Assembly: GCA_030682255.1 (NCBI GenBank)
Contig: JAUXOK010000023.1
Span: 62,001-126,000 of the forward strand
Source: Bacteroidota bacterium
GTDB taxonomy: Bacteria > Bacteroidota > Bacteroidia > NS11-12g > UBA955
Reading direction: 5' to 3'
DNA length: 64,000 nt
Part shown: piece after piece, positions 43,729 through 53,663 of the stretch
Layout: each line of letters opens with the position of its first letter
How positions within the stretch are numbered: the first letter of the stretch is position 1
The notes under the pieces: model-generated
The model's database searches: none
What the model saw: only the letters and a program-made list of their open reading frames with translations
What the model was told of the DNA's origin: nothing
Program-made: the position numbers and the translations under genes

Positions 43729-45705
43729 TTAAAAATCCATCAACTCTCTCAAACCTCTCTCCAACTGCTCCCTGCCCAAAAACTTGTCTTCTAAATCCTT
43801 AGCTAAAGGCACAGGGGTATCCAAACTGCCAATACGTTTTACAGGGGCATCTAGGCTGGTAAAGCAATGTTCGCTTATCCAAGCGGCTATTTCTGCACCA
43901 ATGCCGCCAGTTAAGGTGTCTTCGTGTAAAACTAACGCTTTACCTGTTTTCTCAACTGCTGTTTTTACCGCTGCTTTGTCCCATGGTAATAAAGTACGTA
44001 AATCTACAATTTCTGCTTGGATGTTCAAGTTTTTGCAAGCTTCTAAAGCCCATTGAACACCCCAGCCGTAGGTGATAATGGTTAACTCTTCACCTTGAGC
44101 TACGGTTTTAGCTTTGCCAATTTCTATTGTGTAATAATCATCGGGCACTTCGCCTTCTATGCTTCTATACAAGTTTTTATGCTCAAAAAACAATACAGGA
44201 TTTGGGTCGTTAATAGCAGCACAAAGCAAACCTTTGGCATCATAAGGATTGCTCGGATAAATGATTTTCAGTCCTGGCACATGGAAAAACCACGCTTCAG
44301 TACTCTGACTGTGAAAGGGACCTGCGCCAACGCCTGCCCCTGTCGGCATACGCACCACTACATCGGCTGCTTGTGCCCAACGGTAATGACTTTTGGCTAA
44401 ATTGTTCACTATTTGATTGAAACCACAAGTAACAAAATCGGCAAACTGCATTTCTACAATCGCCTTGTATTTTTTTATGGCTAAGCCATAACCCGCCCCT
44501 AAAATTGAGGATTCTGTAATGGGTGTATTTCTGATTCTTTCTTTGCCAAATAATTTATAAAATTGGTCTGATATTTTAAAAACCCCACCATATTCAGCCA
44601 CATCCTGCCCCATCAACACCGTGTTGGAGTGGCGTTCCATGCTTTGTTTTAAACCATCGCTGATGGCATCTACCAATCTTTTGGTGCTTGTTTTATCTGT
44701 TGCTGGCGCAATGATTTCTTGGGCATAAGGGGCATACACATCGTTTAGTTCCTCTTCAATATTGGCTACTATTTCTGGTTCAGCAAACACTGCCGCTAAA
44801 TCATCGTCCATGCCGTGTTTCAGTTCGTCATAAATTTGTGTTTTAAGGCTTTCGTTCAAAATTCCTTCTGACATCAAATAGGTTTCGTAATTGCTAATCG
44901 GGTCTTTTTTACCCCATTCATCAAACAATTCTTGAGGCACATATTTGGTGCCACTGGCTTCTTCGTGACCTCGCATTCTAAAAGTCAGGCACTCTAACAA
45001 AATGGGACGAGGGGCTTTTCTCATGCTTTCTGCTAATTCAGTGGCTTTGCTATATACTTCTAAAATATTATTGCCATCCACTTGATAAGCCTCCATGCCA
45101 TAGCCTATGCCTTTGTCAATAAACTGCTTGCATCTGAACTGCTCATTGCTTGGTGTACTCAGTCCGTAGCCATTGTTTTCTATTAAAAAAATAACGGGCA
45201 ATTGCCACACCGCAGCCACATTCATGGCTTCGTGAAAATCGCCTTCGCTTGTGCCACCATCGCCACTAAACACCACACTAATTTTCTTATCGTTGTTGAG
45301 CAAATGAGCCAAAGAAATACCATTTGCAACGCCCAACATAGCGCCCAAATGAGAAATCATACCGACAATATGATAGTCGTTGGTACCAAAATGGAAACTT
45401 CTATCTCTACCTTTGGTAAAACCACTTTTTTTACCTTGCCATTGAGCAAACAATTGTCTGAAAGGCACTTTTCGGGTGGTAAAAACGCCTAAATTTCTGT
45501 GTAAAGGCAACACATATTCATCGTTTTGCAACGCCATAGTAACACCCACAGAAATAGCCTCTTGCCCAATACCACTAAACCATTTCCCGATTTTACCTTG
45601 ACGCAATAAAATCAACATCTTTTCTTCAATAATTCTTGGATAAAGAATGTTTTTATAAAGATTTAATAATTCCTCGTTTGTAAGTTGTTTACGATTAAAA
45701 TTCAC
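43729..45705 (-). CDS. 2-oxoacid dehydrogenase E1, fused alpha and beta subunits (paralogue 2)
   Basis: 658 residues. The alpha half has RGQGKIGKWF-like opening (RQGKIGKWFSGIGQEA) and the canonical thiamine-diphosphate motif GDGGTSEGDFHEA...ENNGYGLS. The beta half begins near residue 335 with TSKRLVDAISDGLKQSMERH and has MGQDVAEYGG and HSQSTEAWF. The alpha half resembles branched-chain or acetoin dehydrogenase E1; the substrate is not certain. The start is GTG at 45705, with a tacttttg box 4 bases upstream, the same promoter and spacing as the other fused E1 at 14527. No E2 or E3 gene is nearby. Confidence 0.9.
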   Translation of the reverse strand: MNFNRKQLTNEELLNLYKNILYPRIIEEKMLILLRQGKIGKWFSGIGQEAISVGVTMALQNDEYVLPLHRNLGVFTTRKVPFRQLFAQWQGKKSGFTKGRDRSFHFGTNDYHIVGMISHLGAMLGVANGISLAHLLNNDKKISVVFSGDGGTSEGDFHEAMNVAAVWQLPVIFLIENNGYGLSTPSNEQFRCKQFIDKGIGYGMEAYQVDGNNILEVYSKATELAESMRKAPRPILLECLTFRMRGHEEASGTKYVPQELFDEWGKKDPISNYETYLMSEGILNESLKTQIYDELKHGMDDDLAAVFAEPEIVANIEEELNDVYAPYAQEIIAPATDKTSTKRLVDAISDGLKQSMERHSNTVLMGQDVAEYGGVFKISDQFYKLFGKERIRNTPITESSILGAGYGLAIKKYKAIVEMQFADFVTCGFNQIVNNLAKSHYRWAQAADVVVRMPTGAGVGAGPFHSQSTEAWFFHVPGLKIIYPSNPYDAKGLLCAAINDPNPVLFFEHKNLYRSIEGEVPDDYYTIEIGKAKTVAQGEELTIITYGWGVQWALEACKNLNIQAEIVDLRTLLPWDKAAVKTAVEKTGKALVLHEDTLTGGIGAEIAAWISEHCFTSLDAPVKRIGSLDTPVPLAKDLEDKFLGREQLERGLRELMDF

Positions 45706-45709
45706 AATG

Positions 45710-45717
45710 CAAAAGTA
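45710..45717 (-). promoter_or_regulatory. -7 promoter box (tacttttg), 4 bases before the start codon
   Basis: Minus-strand match identical to the box at 14515-14522, followed by catt and the GTG start at 45705. Confidence 0.65.
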
Positions 45718-45797
45718 GTGAGAAATAATAATAAGAATGAAAGCTTATGTTTTTATGGATCTATTTTTTTAAAAAACAATATTTAAACTACAAATGT

Positions 45798-45805
45798 TAC
45801 CTTTG
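45798..45805 (+). promoter_or_regulatory. -7 promoter box (tacctttg) of mfd
   Basis: TAnnTTTG match 13 bases before the ATG at 45819. It lies inside the longer frame opening at 45747, which argues against that upstream start. Confidence 0.6.
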
Positions 45806-45818
45806 CCACTCTTTTTTA

Positions 45819-48800
45819 ATGAAAGTCAGGGAACTAGTAGAGGCTTTCGGGCAACACCAACGAATTATTGAGTTTTTGGATTATCGCAAAAACAACGGGC
45901 AAACTATGGCGCGTTTTGAAGGACTTTCTGGTTCTTCTTTGGCGGTATGTCTAGCTTCAGTGTTTCATCAAACACAGCAAAATATGTTGATTTTAGTGCC
46001 AGAATCTGAGGAGGCTGAGTTTTTGAGAAGCGATTTAGAACATTTAATTTCAGAAAATGATGTCTTGCTTTTGCCCGATAGTTTTAAAAAACCCTTTGAT
46101 TTTGAAGAACTGAATAATGATCAAATTCAAATCCGAGCAGAAGTAATTTCAAAACTTCAACACGCCATTCATCCATACATTGTGGTGGCAACTCCTGAAA
46201 GTATTTCAGAAAAAGTCATCAGCAACGAACAATTAAAAAGCAATTCTTTTGAAGTTCAAATAGGCAATCAATTGGATTTAGAGTTTCTCTCTGATTTTTT
46301 AGATGAAAATGAATTTGAAAGAGAAGACTTTGTTTTTCAACCGGGGCAATACGCCATCAGAGGTGGTATTGTAGATATCTATAGTTTTAGCAACGACAAA
46401 CCATACAGAATTGAATTAGATGGCAATGAAATAGAAAGTATCCGTACTTTTGATATGGAAACTCAATTGTCTATTGCTAGAATAGGCTTTTTAACCATTG
46501 TACCCAACATTCAAAGCAGCAGTATTGCAGGCGAAAAAATTTCTATTTTTAAATATTTTGACGAACAAACCATTTGTGTGCTTAAACATTTTGAAGACCA
46601 GTATCAATATCTTGCTAAACAATGGGAAACTCTGCTTTCAGAGGAAATTCGCCCAGAGAATTATTTATTAACTCCTAGAGAAATCAAGCAAAACATTCAG
46701 CAAATTAAAACCATCATTGAGGTGGGTGCGATGAATAGTTTTAAAGCCAAACAAACTTTTAAATTCAACACATCTCCCCAACCTTTGTTTCAAAAAAACA
46801 TCGAAATGTTGTTGAGCCATTTGCAAAGCAATGAATTGAATAACATTAAAAATTTGGTTTTTAGTGAAACTGGCAAACAGATAGAACGCCTTCAATCCAT
46901 CATCGAAGACCGTCAAAAACAAATCAATATTGTTCCCATTTATCATGGTTTGGCTGAAGGGTTTTTAGAAAAAGATTTAAAATTGGCTTGTTATACCGAA
47001 CATCAATTGTTCGAGCGTTATTACCGATTTAAAACTCAAAAAAGAGGGTATTCCAAAAGCACCGCCATGACGCTGAAAGAGCTGAGTGAGTTGCAAGTTG
47101 GAGATTATGTTACACACATTGACCACGGGGTTGGTAAATTCATGGGTTTGCAAAAAACTCAAATGAATGGGGTATTGCAAGAAGCTGTAAAAATTTCTTA
47201 TAGAGATGGGGATTTGTTGTTTATTAATGTCAACTCTTTACATAAAATTTCAAAGTTTACAGGCAAAGATGGCACACAACCAAGTTTGCACAAATTAGGC
47301 AGTGGGGTTTGGGAAAAACAAAAAGCAAGTACCAAAAAGAAAGTCAAAGACATTGCAAGAGAATTGATAGCCTTGTATGCCAAAAGAAGGGCTCAACCTG
47401 GATATGCTTTTGCACAAGATTCATATTTACAAGTAGAGTTAGAAGCTTCTTTTTTATATGAAGATACGCCAGATCAAGCCAAAGCCACAGAAGAAATTAA
47501 ACGCGATATGGAAACCACCAAACCCATGGATAGATTGCTATGTGGAGATGTAGGTTTTGGAAAAACAGAGGTTGCCATTCGTGCGGCTTTTAAGGCTGTG
47601 GCAGATAGCAAACAAGTGGCTGTTTTGGTGCCAACCACCATCTTAGCACATCAACATTACAGAACTTTTAAAGAAAGACTCAAAGGTTTGCCTGTTAATG
47701 TGGATTATATCAACCGATTTAAAACCGCTGGCGAACAAACTAAAACGCTCAAAAAAGTAAAAGAAGGTCAAGTTGATATTTTAATTGGAACACACAGAAT
47801 TGTTGGTAAAGATATTAAATTCAAGGATTTAGGTTTATTGATTATAGACGAAGAACAAAAGTTTGGTGTGGGTGTCAAAGATAAATTAAAAGAAATCAGA
47901 GCCAATGTAGATACTTTAACATTAACCGCTACACCCATTCCAAGGACCTTGCATTTTTCATTGATGGGAGCTAGAGATTTGTCAGTTATTAATACACCAC
48001 CTCCTAATCGTTTCCCTATCAAAACAGAGCTGCATACTTTTGATAAAGAGGTGATTCAAAAAGCTATTAAATACGAAATCAGCAGGGGAGGACAGGTTTA
48101 TTTTGTACACAACAGAGTGAAAGATATTTTTGATTATCAACACATGATAGAACAGTTGGTTCCGGGCGTTCGAGTAGCTGTTGCGCATGGACAAATGGAA
48201 GGTAGTCAGCTAGAAGATGTGATGTTGAGGTTTATGGAAGGCGATGACGATGTTTTGATAGCCACAACAATAATAGAAGCAGGTTTGGATATTCCCAATT
48301 GCAATACCATTATCATCAATCAAGCGCATATGTTTGGTTTGAGCGATTTGCATCAAATGAGAGGTAGAGTGGGTCGAAGCAATAAAAAAGCCTATTGTTA
48401 TTTATTGTCTCCACCAATAAGTACTTTAACTTCAGATGCCAAAAAACGTTTAAGTACAATAGAAGAATACAGCGATTTGGGAGGTGGTTTTCATGTGGCA
48501 ATGAGAGATTTGGATATTCGAGGAGCAGGCAATTTGTTAGGAGGCGAACAAAGTGGATTTATCAGCGACATTGGTTTTGATACATACCACAAGATTTTAG
48601 ACGAAGCCATCAGAGAACTCAAACACGATGAATTCAGTGATTTATTCAAAGATCAAGCAGAAAGTGTAAGCAGCAGAGATTGTCAAGTAGATACGGATTT
48701 TGATATGCTTATTCCAGATACTTATATCCGAAACATGGCAGAAAGGCTCAGTTTATATACAGAACTCAGTAAAATTGAAAATGACGAAGCTTTAGATAAA

Positions 48801-49133
48801 TTTGCCGAAATGTTGATAGACAGATTTGGTAGATTTCCTAAAGAAGTAGGCGTTTTATTGGCTTCAATCAGGGTAAAATGGTTGGGTAAATCTATGGGAT
48901 TTGAAAAAATCGTTTTAGAAAAACAAAACATGAAAATCTATTTTCCATCCAATGAAAAAGCGGCTTTATACGATAGTAGTGCTTTTATGAAAATATTACA
49001 ACACATCGCCTTACAGCCCAATAAATTTGAGATGAAACAAAGCAGCAAAACCGTGATATTAATGGTAAAATCCATCAAAAACATCCGAGAGGCAACTGCC
49101 TTTTTAGAAGAATTGAAGGGATTGTATGCGTAG
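45819..49133 (+). CDS. mfd: Transcription-repair coupling factor
   Basis: 1104 residues from the ATG at 45819. It removes RNA polymerase stalled at lesions and recruits UvrA. Seen in order: UvrB-like N-terminal part (FQPGQYAIRGGIVDIYSF), the CarD-like RNA polymerase interaction domain (LQVGDYVTHIDHGVGKF), helicase motif I LLCGDVGFGKTEVA, DEEQ box LLIIDEEQKFGV, motif III TLTATPIPRTL, motif VI QMRGRVGRS and the C-terminal domain. Complete and of normal length. It is divergent from the E1 gene. Confidence 0.97.
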   Translation: MKVRELVEAFGQHQRIIEFLDYRKNNGQTMARFEGLSGSSLAVCLASVFHQTQQNMLILVPESEEAEFLRSDLEHLISENDVLLLPDSFKKPFDFEELNNDQIQIRAEVISKLQHAIHPYIVVATPESISEKVISNEQLKSNSFEVQIGNQLDLEFLSDFLDENEFEREDFVFQPGQYAIRGGIVDIYSFSNDKPYRIELDGNEIESIRTFDMETQLSIARIGFLTIVPNIQSSSIAGEKISIFKYFDEQTICVLKHFEDQYQYLAKQWETLLSEEIRPENYLLTPREIKQNIQQIKTIIEVGAMNSFKAKQTFKFNTSPQPLFQKNIEMLLSHLQSNELNNIKNLVFSETGKQIERLQSIIEDRQKQINIVPIYHGLAEGFLEKDLKLACYTEHQLFERYYRFKTQKRGYSKSTAMTLKELSELQVGDYVTHIDHGVGKFMGLQKTQMNGVLQEAVKISYRDGDLLFINVNSLHKISKFTGKDGTQPSLHKLGSGVWEKQKASTKKKVKDIARELIALYAKRRAQPGYAFAQDSYLQVELEASFLYEDTPDQAKATEEIKRDMETTKPMDRLLCGDVGFGKTEVAIRAAFKAVADSKQVAVLVPTTILAHQHYRTFKERLKGLPVNVDYINRFKTAGEQTKTLKKVKEGQVDILIGTHRIVGKDIKFKDLGLLIIDEEQKFGVGVKDKLKEIRANVDTLTLTATPIPRTLHFSLMGARDLSVINTPPPNRFPIKTELHTFDKEVIQKAIKYEISRGGQVYFVHNRVKDIFDYQHMIEQLVPGVRVAVAHGQMEGSQLEDVMLRFMEGDDDVLIATTIIEAGLDIPNCNTIIINQAHMFGLSDLHQMRGRVGRSNKKAYCYLLSPPISTLTSDAKKRLSTIEEYSDLGGGFHVAMRDLDIRGAGNLLGGEQSGFISDIGFDTYHKILDEAIRELKHDEFSDLFKDQAESVSSRDCQVDTDFDMLIPDTYIRNMAERLSLYTELSKIENDEALDKFAEMLIDRFGRFPKEVGVLLASIRVKWLGKSMGFEKIVLEKQNMKIYFPSNEKAALYDSSAFMKILQHIALQPNKFEMKQSSKTVILMVKSIKNIREATAFLEELKGLYA

Positions 49134-49238
49134 GACTTTTAGTAATGCAATTGGACAAATAGAAATATGTTATCGGTATTAAAATTGGAGGAGAATTGAG
49201 CATACTTGCAATATTGTTAAGTTCAATTCGTTAAATAT

Positions 49239-50165
49239 CTATACCATCAAAGCCGGTCTTTGAGTGATTTCGTGATAGCAAATTCTATTCACAGCATAGT
49301 AATGAAAAACCATGCTTTTTCGGGTTTTTGATTTGTTGATATGTGGCTCACCTCCATGAAACAAATTGGCATGCCATATTAAAACATCGCCTGCTTTGGC
49401 TGTAAATACTTTTTTCTCAAGAGGTTGTTCTTGGATTTTATCAGCTATCATTTTTTCGTATTCAGGATAGTCTTTTTCGCCAATTAGAAAAAAGTTGCCT
49501 TCATTGTCGTAGTCTTTGTTTAAATAATATGGTAATTGCTGACTGCCTGGATAATAATGCAATGGTCCGTTGTCTAAATCTATATCCTCTAAGGCTATCC
49601 AAACACCAAAAAGTCCACCTTGCGGAAATGTTGTCATGTGGATGCTATCAGAATGGGTGCGTTGCTCACTACCCATTTTAAAATTAATGCTTTGAAACAG
49701 CTTGACGTCTTCTTTCAAATAGGTTGAAAGCAATTCAATTAAGTGTTTATCTTCCCCAATATTTCTCAATAAATTCGATTTTTCAATGGCAAACATGATT
49801 TTATTGCCATATTTGAATTTCACCTTGTCTTGTTCTATTAATGCCTCAATTTCTTGATTGATTTTATCTACAGTTTCTTGGTTTATGTATTGTTTTAAAA
49901 TGGCATATCCTTCTTGCTCATATTTTAAAAGACTTGCTTGCGATTCTTTGTCTACTTTTTGAAAAAGTGTAGTGTTTTCAATTGGAGGGAAGCTTTTATT
50001 TTCTTGCAAGGATAAAGGATTCAATCCTTCAAAATCTTTACTAGAAACAGGTGAAAAATAGAACTTATTTAAACCCAGTTTTTGATACAATTTCACATTG
50101 TGCATTAACTTTTTTCTCTGAAAAAAGTTATAAATCATGTATACAATTTTGAGTCTTCTAAACAT
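49239..50165 (-). CDS. Phytanoyl-CoA dioxygenase (PhyH) family protein
   Basis: 308 residues of the Fe(II)/2-oxoglutarate oxygenase fold. The iron site is HSDSIH (HxD) in the middle and the distal His in FHGGEPH; a conserved Arg follows (KSKTRKS). DNGPLHYYPGSQ is the usual PhyH block. The substrate is unknown; relatives hydroxylate lipids, amino acids or natural products. It lies 32 bases downstream of the mutase gene in the same direction, so it may be part of an acyl-CoA pathway operon. Confidence 0.87.
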   Translation of the reverse strand: MFRRLKIVYMIYNFFQRKKLMHNVKLYQKLGLNKFYFSPVSSKDFEGLNPLSLQENKSFPPIENTTLFQKVDKESQASLLKYEQEGYAILKQYINQETVDKINQEIEALIEQDKVKFKYGNKIMFAIEKSNLLRNIGEDKHLIELLSTYLKEDVKLFQSINFKMGSEQRTHSDSIHMTTFPQGGLFGVWIALEDIDLDNGPLHYYPGSQQLPYYLNKDYDNEGNFFLIGEKDYPEYEKMIADKIQEQPLEKKVFTAKAGDVLIWHANLFHGGEPHINKSKTRKSMVFHYYAVNRICYHEITQRPALMV

Positions 50166-50197
50166 CTATTGGATTTAAAATTACTAAAAAAACTGTC

Positions 50198-52174
50198 CTA
50201 CATGTTTCTTCTATACTGGCCGCCAACCTCAAACAAAGCATTGGTAATTTGCCCAAGCGAACACACTTTGCAAGCTTCCATCAAGGCTTCAAATAGGTTT
50301 TCGTTTTTAATGGCTACCATTTGAAGATGTTTGAGTTGAGCGTTGTTTTGTTCTTTATTGCGTGCTTGCAAAGCAGCTAACATATTAATTTGGTATTGCT
50401 TTTCTTCTTCAGTGGCACGTATTACCTCTCTTGGCAAAACAGTGGGCGAACCTTTGCTGCTCAAAAATGTATTCACCCCAATAATTGGGAACTCTCCTGT
50501 GTGTTTCAGGGTTTCGTAATACAAACTTTCTTCTTGAATTTTGCTGCGTTGATACATAGTTTCCATAGCACCTAAAACACCGCCTCTTTCAGTTATTCTA
50601 TCAAATTCTTGCATCACTGCTTCTTCTACCAAGTCTGTTAACTCTTCAATGATAAATGAACCTTGCAATGGATTTTCATTTTTAGCTAAACCTAATTCTC
50701 TGTTAATAATCAATTGAATTGCCATAGCACGTCTAACGGATTCTTCCGTAGGTGTTGTTATCGCCTCATCATAAGCATTGGTATGCAAACTGTTGCAGTT
50801 GTCATAAATAGCATACAACGCTTGCAAAGTGGTACGAATATCGTTAAAATCTATCTCTTGTGCATGCAAACTTCTACCACTGGTTTGAATATGGTATTTC
50901 AACATTTGGCTGCGTTCGTTGGCACCATATTTTAATTTCATGGCTTTTGCCCAAATTCTACGAGACACTCTTCCAATGACAGCATATTCTGGGTCGATAC
51001 CATTGCTAAAAAAGAACGAAAGGTTGGGTCCAAACTCGTTGATATCCATACCTCTGCTTAAATAGTATTCCACAAAAGTGAAACCATTCGCCAATGTAAA
51101 AGCCAATTGACTGATAGGATTGGCGCCAGCTTCGGCAATATGATAGCCACTGATGGAAACGGAATAGAAATTTCTTACACCTTGTTTGATGAAATATTCT
51201 TGAACATCACCCATCAATCGCAATGCAAATTCTGTTGAGAAAATACAAGTGTTTTGTGCTTGGTCTTCTTTTAAAATATCTGCTTGAACTGTTCCTCTTA
51301 CTTGGGTTAAAGTATGTTTCTTAATTTCTTGATAAATGTCTTGCGAAAGCACTTGGTCGCCAGTTACACCCAATAACATCAAACCCAAACCATCATTACC
51401 CTCAGGCAAAGGCCCTTGATAAGTTGGCACTGCTTGATTTTTAGCCTTGTAGATGGCTTCTATTTTGGCTTTCACCTCTTGTTCCAAACCATGCTTTTTG
51501 ATATATAATTCACATTGTTGATCGATGGCAGCATTCATGAAAAAACCAAGCAACATCGGTGCAGGTCCGTTAATAGTCATTGAAACAGATGTTTTTGGGT
51601 CGGCTAGATTAAAACCGCTGTATAATTTTTTGGCATCATCTAAACAACAGATGCTTACACCTGAATTTCCAATTTTACCATAAATATCTGGACGAATGTG
51701 TGGGTCGTTACCATACAAAGTGACACTATCAAAAGCAGTAGAAAGCCTTTTAGCTGGCATTCCCAAACTCACATAGTGAAAACGTCTATTGGTTCGCTCT
51801 GGTCCACCTTCACCGGCAAACATCCTCGTTGGGTCTTCTCCTTCACGTTTAAAAGGATATATCCCTGCTGTGTAAGGAAACTCGCCCGGCACATTTTCTT
51901 GTAATTGCCATCTGAGTCTATCGCCCCAAGCTTCAAATTTGGGCATAGCAATTTTTGGCACTTGCAAATGGCTAAGGCTTTCCGTGTGAGTTTTTATTCT
52001 AATTTCTTTATCACGTACTTTAAACACATAGTCTTCGTCTTTGTATTTTTTTGCCAAAGTATCCCAATTCAGAATCAGGTCTTTGTTTTCAGGATTTAAT
52101 TTGCGCTCTAGTTTTTCAATTTCGTTTTCAAGAGCAGCAATCAAATTTGTATGAGACATATCGGTAGATGACAT
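50198..52174 (-). CDS. Acyl-CoA mutase, IcmF-type catalytic module without B12 and GTPase domains
   Basis: 658 residues. The sequence [37 protein letters not shown] and [14 protein letters not shown] matches the substrate-binding half of IcmF, the fused isobutyryl-CoA mutase. The N-terminal 90 residues correspond to the IcmF linker ([13 protein letters not shown]). The B12-binding domain and the G-protein chaperone domain that precede this in IcmF are absent, and no such gene lies beside it. The enzyme must therefore take its cobalamin from a separate subunit encoded elsewhere. Substrate (isobutyryl-, methylmalonyl- or another acyl-CoA) is uncertain. Confidence 0.88.
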   Translation of the reverse strand: MSSTDMSHTNLIAALENEIEKLERKLNPENKDLILNWDTLAKKYKDEDYVFKVRDKEIRIKTHTESLSHLQVPKIAMPKFEAWGDRLRWQLQENVPGEFPYTAGIYPFKREGEDPTRMFAGEGGPERTNRRFHYVSLGMPAKRLSTAFDSVTLYGNDPHIRPDIYGKIGNSGVSICCLDDAKKLYSGFNLADPKTSVSMTINGPAPMLLGFFMNAAIDQQCELYIKKHGLEQEVKAKIEAIYKAKNQAVPTYQGPLPEGNDGLGLMLLGVTGDQVLSQDIYQEIKKHTLTQVRGTVQADILKEDQAQNTCIFSTEFALRLMGDVQEYFIKQGVRNFYSVSISGYHIAEAGANPISQLAFTLANGFTFVEYYLSRGMDINEFGPNLSFFFSNGIDPEYAVIGRVSRRIWAKAMKLKYGANERSQMLKYHIQTSGRSLHAQEIDFNDIRTTLQALYAIYDNCNSLHTNAYDEAITTPTEESVRRAMAIQLIINRELGLAKNENPLQGSFIIEELTDLVEEAVMQEFDRITERGGVLGAMETMYQRSKIQEESLYYETLKHTGEFPIIGVNTFLSSKGSPTVLPREVIRATEEEKQYQINMLAALQARNKEQNNAQLKHLQMVAIKNENLFEALMEACKVCSLGQITNALFEVGGQYRRNM

Positions 52175-52272
52175 AATTAAGTTGCGAAATTAAGGTATTT
52201 TTTTTGAAAGGTTAATGGTTAAAGGTTATAAGTTAATGGAAACACAAAAAATAGGGGTCCATAGGAATTAGG

Positions 52273-52292
52273 TCCCGCATGAAACTGCGGGA
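52273..52292. repeat. Intergenic hairpin of the tcccg/cggga class
   Basis: Perfect arms tcccgca/tgcggga with a 6-base loop, in the 252 bases between two divergent genes. A second small hairpin (caaccc/gggttg) lies near 52333-52349. Confidence 0.65.
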
Positions 52293-52426
52293 TAGGGATT
52301 CGGAAGCATTTTTTGCCTTTTATTCATATTCAACCCATTCAGGGTTGTTGGGGTTTATTTTTGAAATATTTATGCTATCATTGCAATCAATGTGTTTTTA
52401 TCACATTAATTGATAAGTAATAACAG

Positions 52427-53611
52427 ATGTTAAATTTCAAATTCAGAAAAGTGTTGTTAACTGTTGAACAAATTGGTTTCAAACGGTTTTTAATTGGCGT
52501 TTTTTCTGGAATAATAACGGCTACTATTCTATCATTAGCTTTCCATTATTTTAGGGAGATATTCAGATATCAAACCTCACTCTCGACAGATCTTTTAATT
52601 TTAAATGACATTGAAATAAGGTTTTTTAATTTGTTTTTTTCAAGTTTATCGGTTGTGATGGGCTTTAACATTGTTATTTGGATTTGGATGAGCAACCACG
52701 ATCACAAAAAACTGAAAGACAGAATGTATAAACAATTGTCTAGAAACAATGCCTTACTGATTTTTTGGCTCATTCTAATGTTGGTTTTTAGGTTTGGTTC
52801 GCCCATTTCAAATATTATTTGGGGAATGCATGGTTATGATTATCACATCCATTTCCTTGAAAATTATTCCTTGCTTTTTATTTTGTTGCCCTTTGTTGTC
52901 TTTCTTCAGTCTTGGTTGGCGGTTAAACTGGTTTATCGCACAAATAAATGGTTTTTTATTTCTTTAATTTGTTGCATCTTAGCTACATTTCTGTTGAATT
53001 TAACAACAACAGTTAATGAAGAAATAATAAATCAAAATTATCATAAGAAATATCAATCTGATTATCAAATGATAGATTTGGAAGTTTTAAATGCTTTTAA
53101 TAATTATGATATCAAATTGGAAGATGAAAGCATCGAAACCATGAAAAAATGGACGACAGAAAAATCTATTCAACAAGTAATGAAAGCAAAGGAAGCATTT
53201 TCTAAAAACCAATTGGTGAGTTTAGATACTATCATACTTCAAAAAATAATTATCAGGTTATGTAAAGAGGGAATCGTTGGTCAAAATGACGATGAAATGG
53301 ATAGATTTTGGAGTTTTGCAACCCCCAAAGATGTTTTAAAACAGCTTGATATGAGTGGTTTTTCTTTTCAACATCAAAAAGAGTTATTTGAAGTATTAAA
53401 AGAGCAAATACTATTGGTTAATTTATCGCAAAAAGATGGGCAAATTTCAAAACAATCTACTGAAACAGAAAAAAGAAGATTGATAACAGCAAGAAGTTTG
53501 ACTAAACATAAATCTATACAACAATTAAAAGAAGTAAGGGAAATGATTGTGAACAATAAAAAATATTCTGAATTTATTAACTTGCTTCCTGAATTAAAAC
53601 CATCAATTTGA
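52427..53611 (+). CDS. Membrane protein with a cytoplasmic helical tail, unknown function
   Basis: 394 residues. Four or five membrane segments lie in the first 200 residues, among them FLIGVFSGIITATILSLAF and LLIFWLILMLVF. A soluble, charged helical domain of about 190 residues follows, with NQLVSLDTIILQKIIIRLCKEG. No family was recognised. It is 1 base from the next gene and is probably co-transcribed with it. Confidence 0.72.
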   Translation: MLNFKFRKVLLTVEQIGFKRFLIGVFSGIITATILSLAFHYFREIFRYQTSLSTDLLILNDIEIRFFNLFFSSLSVVMGFNIVIWIWMSNHDHKKLKDRMYKQLSRNNALLIFWLILMLVFRFGSPISNIIWGMHGYDYHIHFLENYSLLFILLPFVVFLQSWLAVKLVYRTNKWFFISLICCILATFLLNLTTTVNEEIINQNYHKKYQSDYQMIDLEVLNAFNNYDIKLEDESIETMKKWTTEKSIQQVMKAKEAFSKNQLVSLDTIILQKIIIRLCKEGIVGQNDDEMDRFWSFATPKDVLKQLDMSGFSFQHQKELFEVLKEQILLVNLSQKDGQISKQSTETEKRRLITARSLTKHKSIQQLKEVREMIVNNKKYSEFINLLPELKPSI

Positions 53612-53663
53612 TATGATAACAAAACACAATAAAAGCAAATTTTTTTTGTTATTAATTTCAAGC

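Noticed and set aside
45747-45818. Longer N-terminus of Mfd
   Set aside because: The extra 24 codons contain the -7 box at 45798-45805 and are not like the family start.
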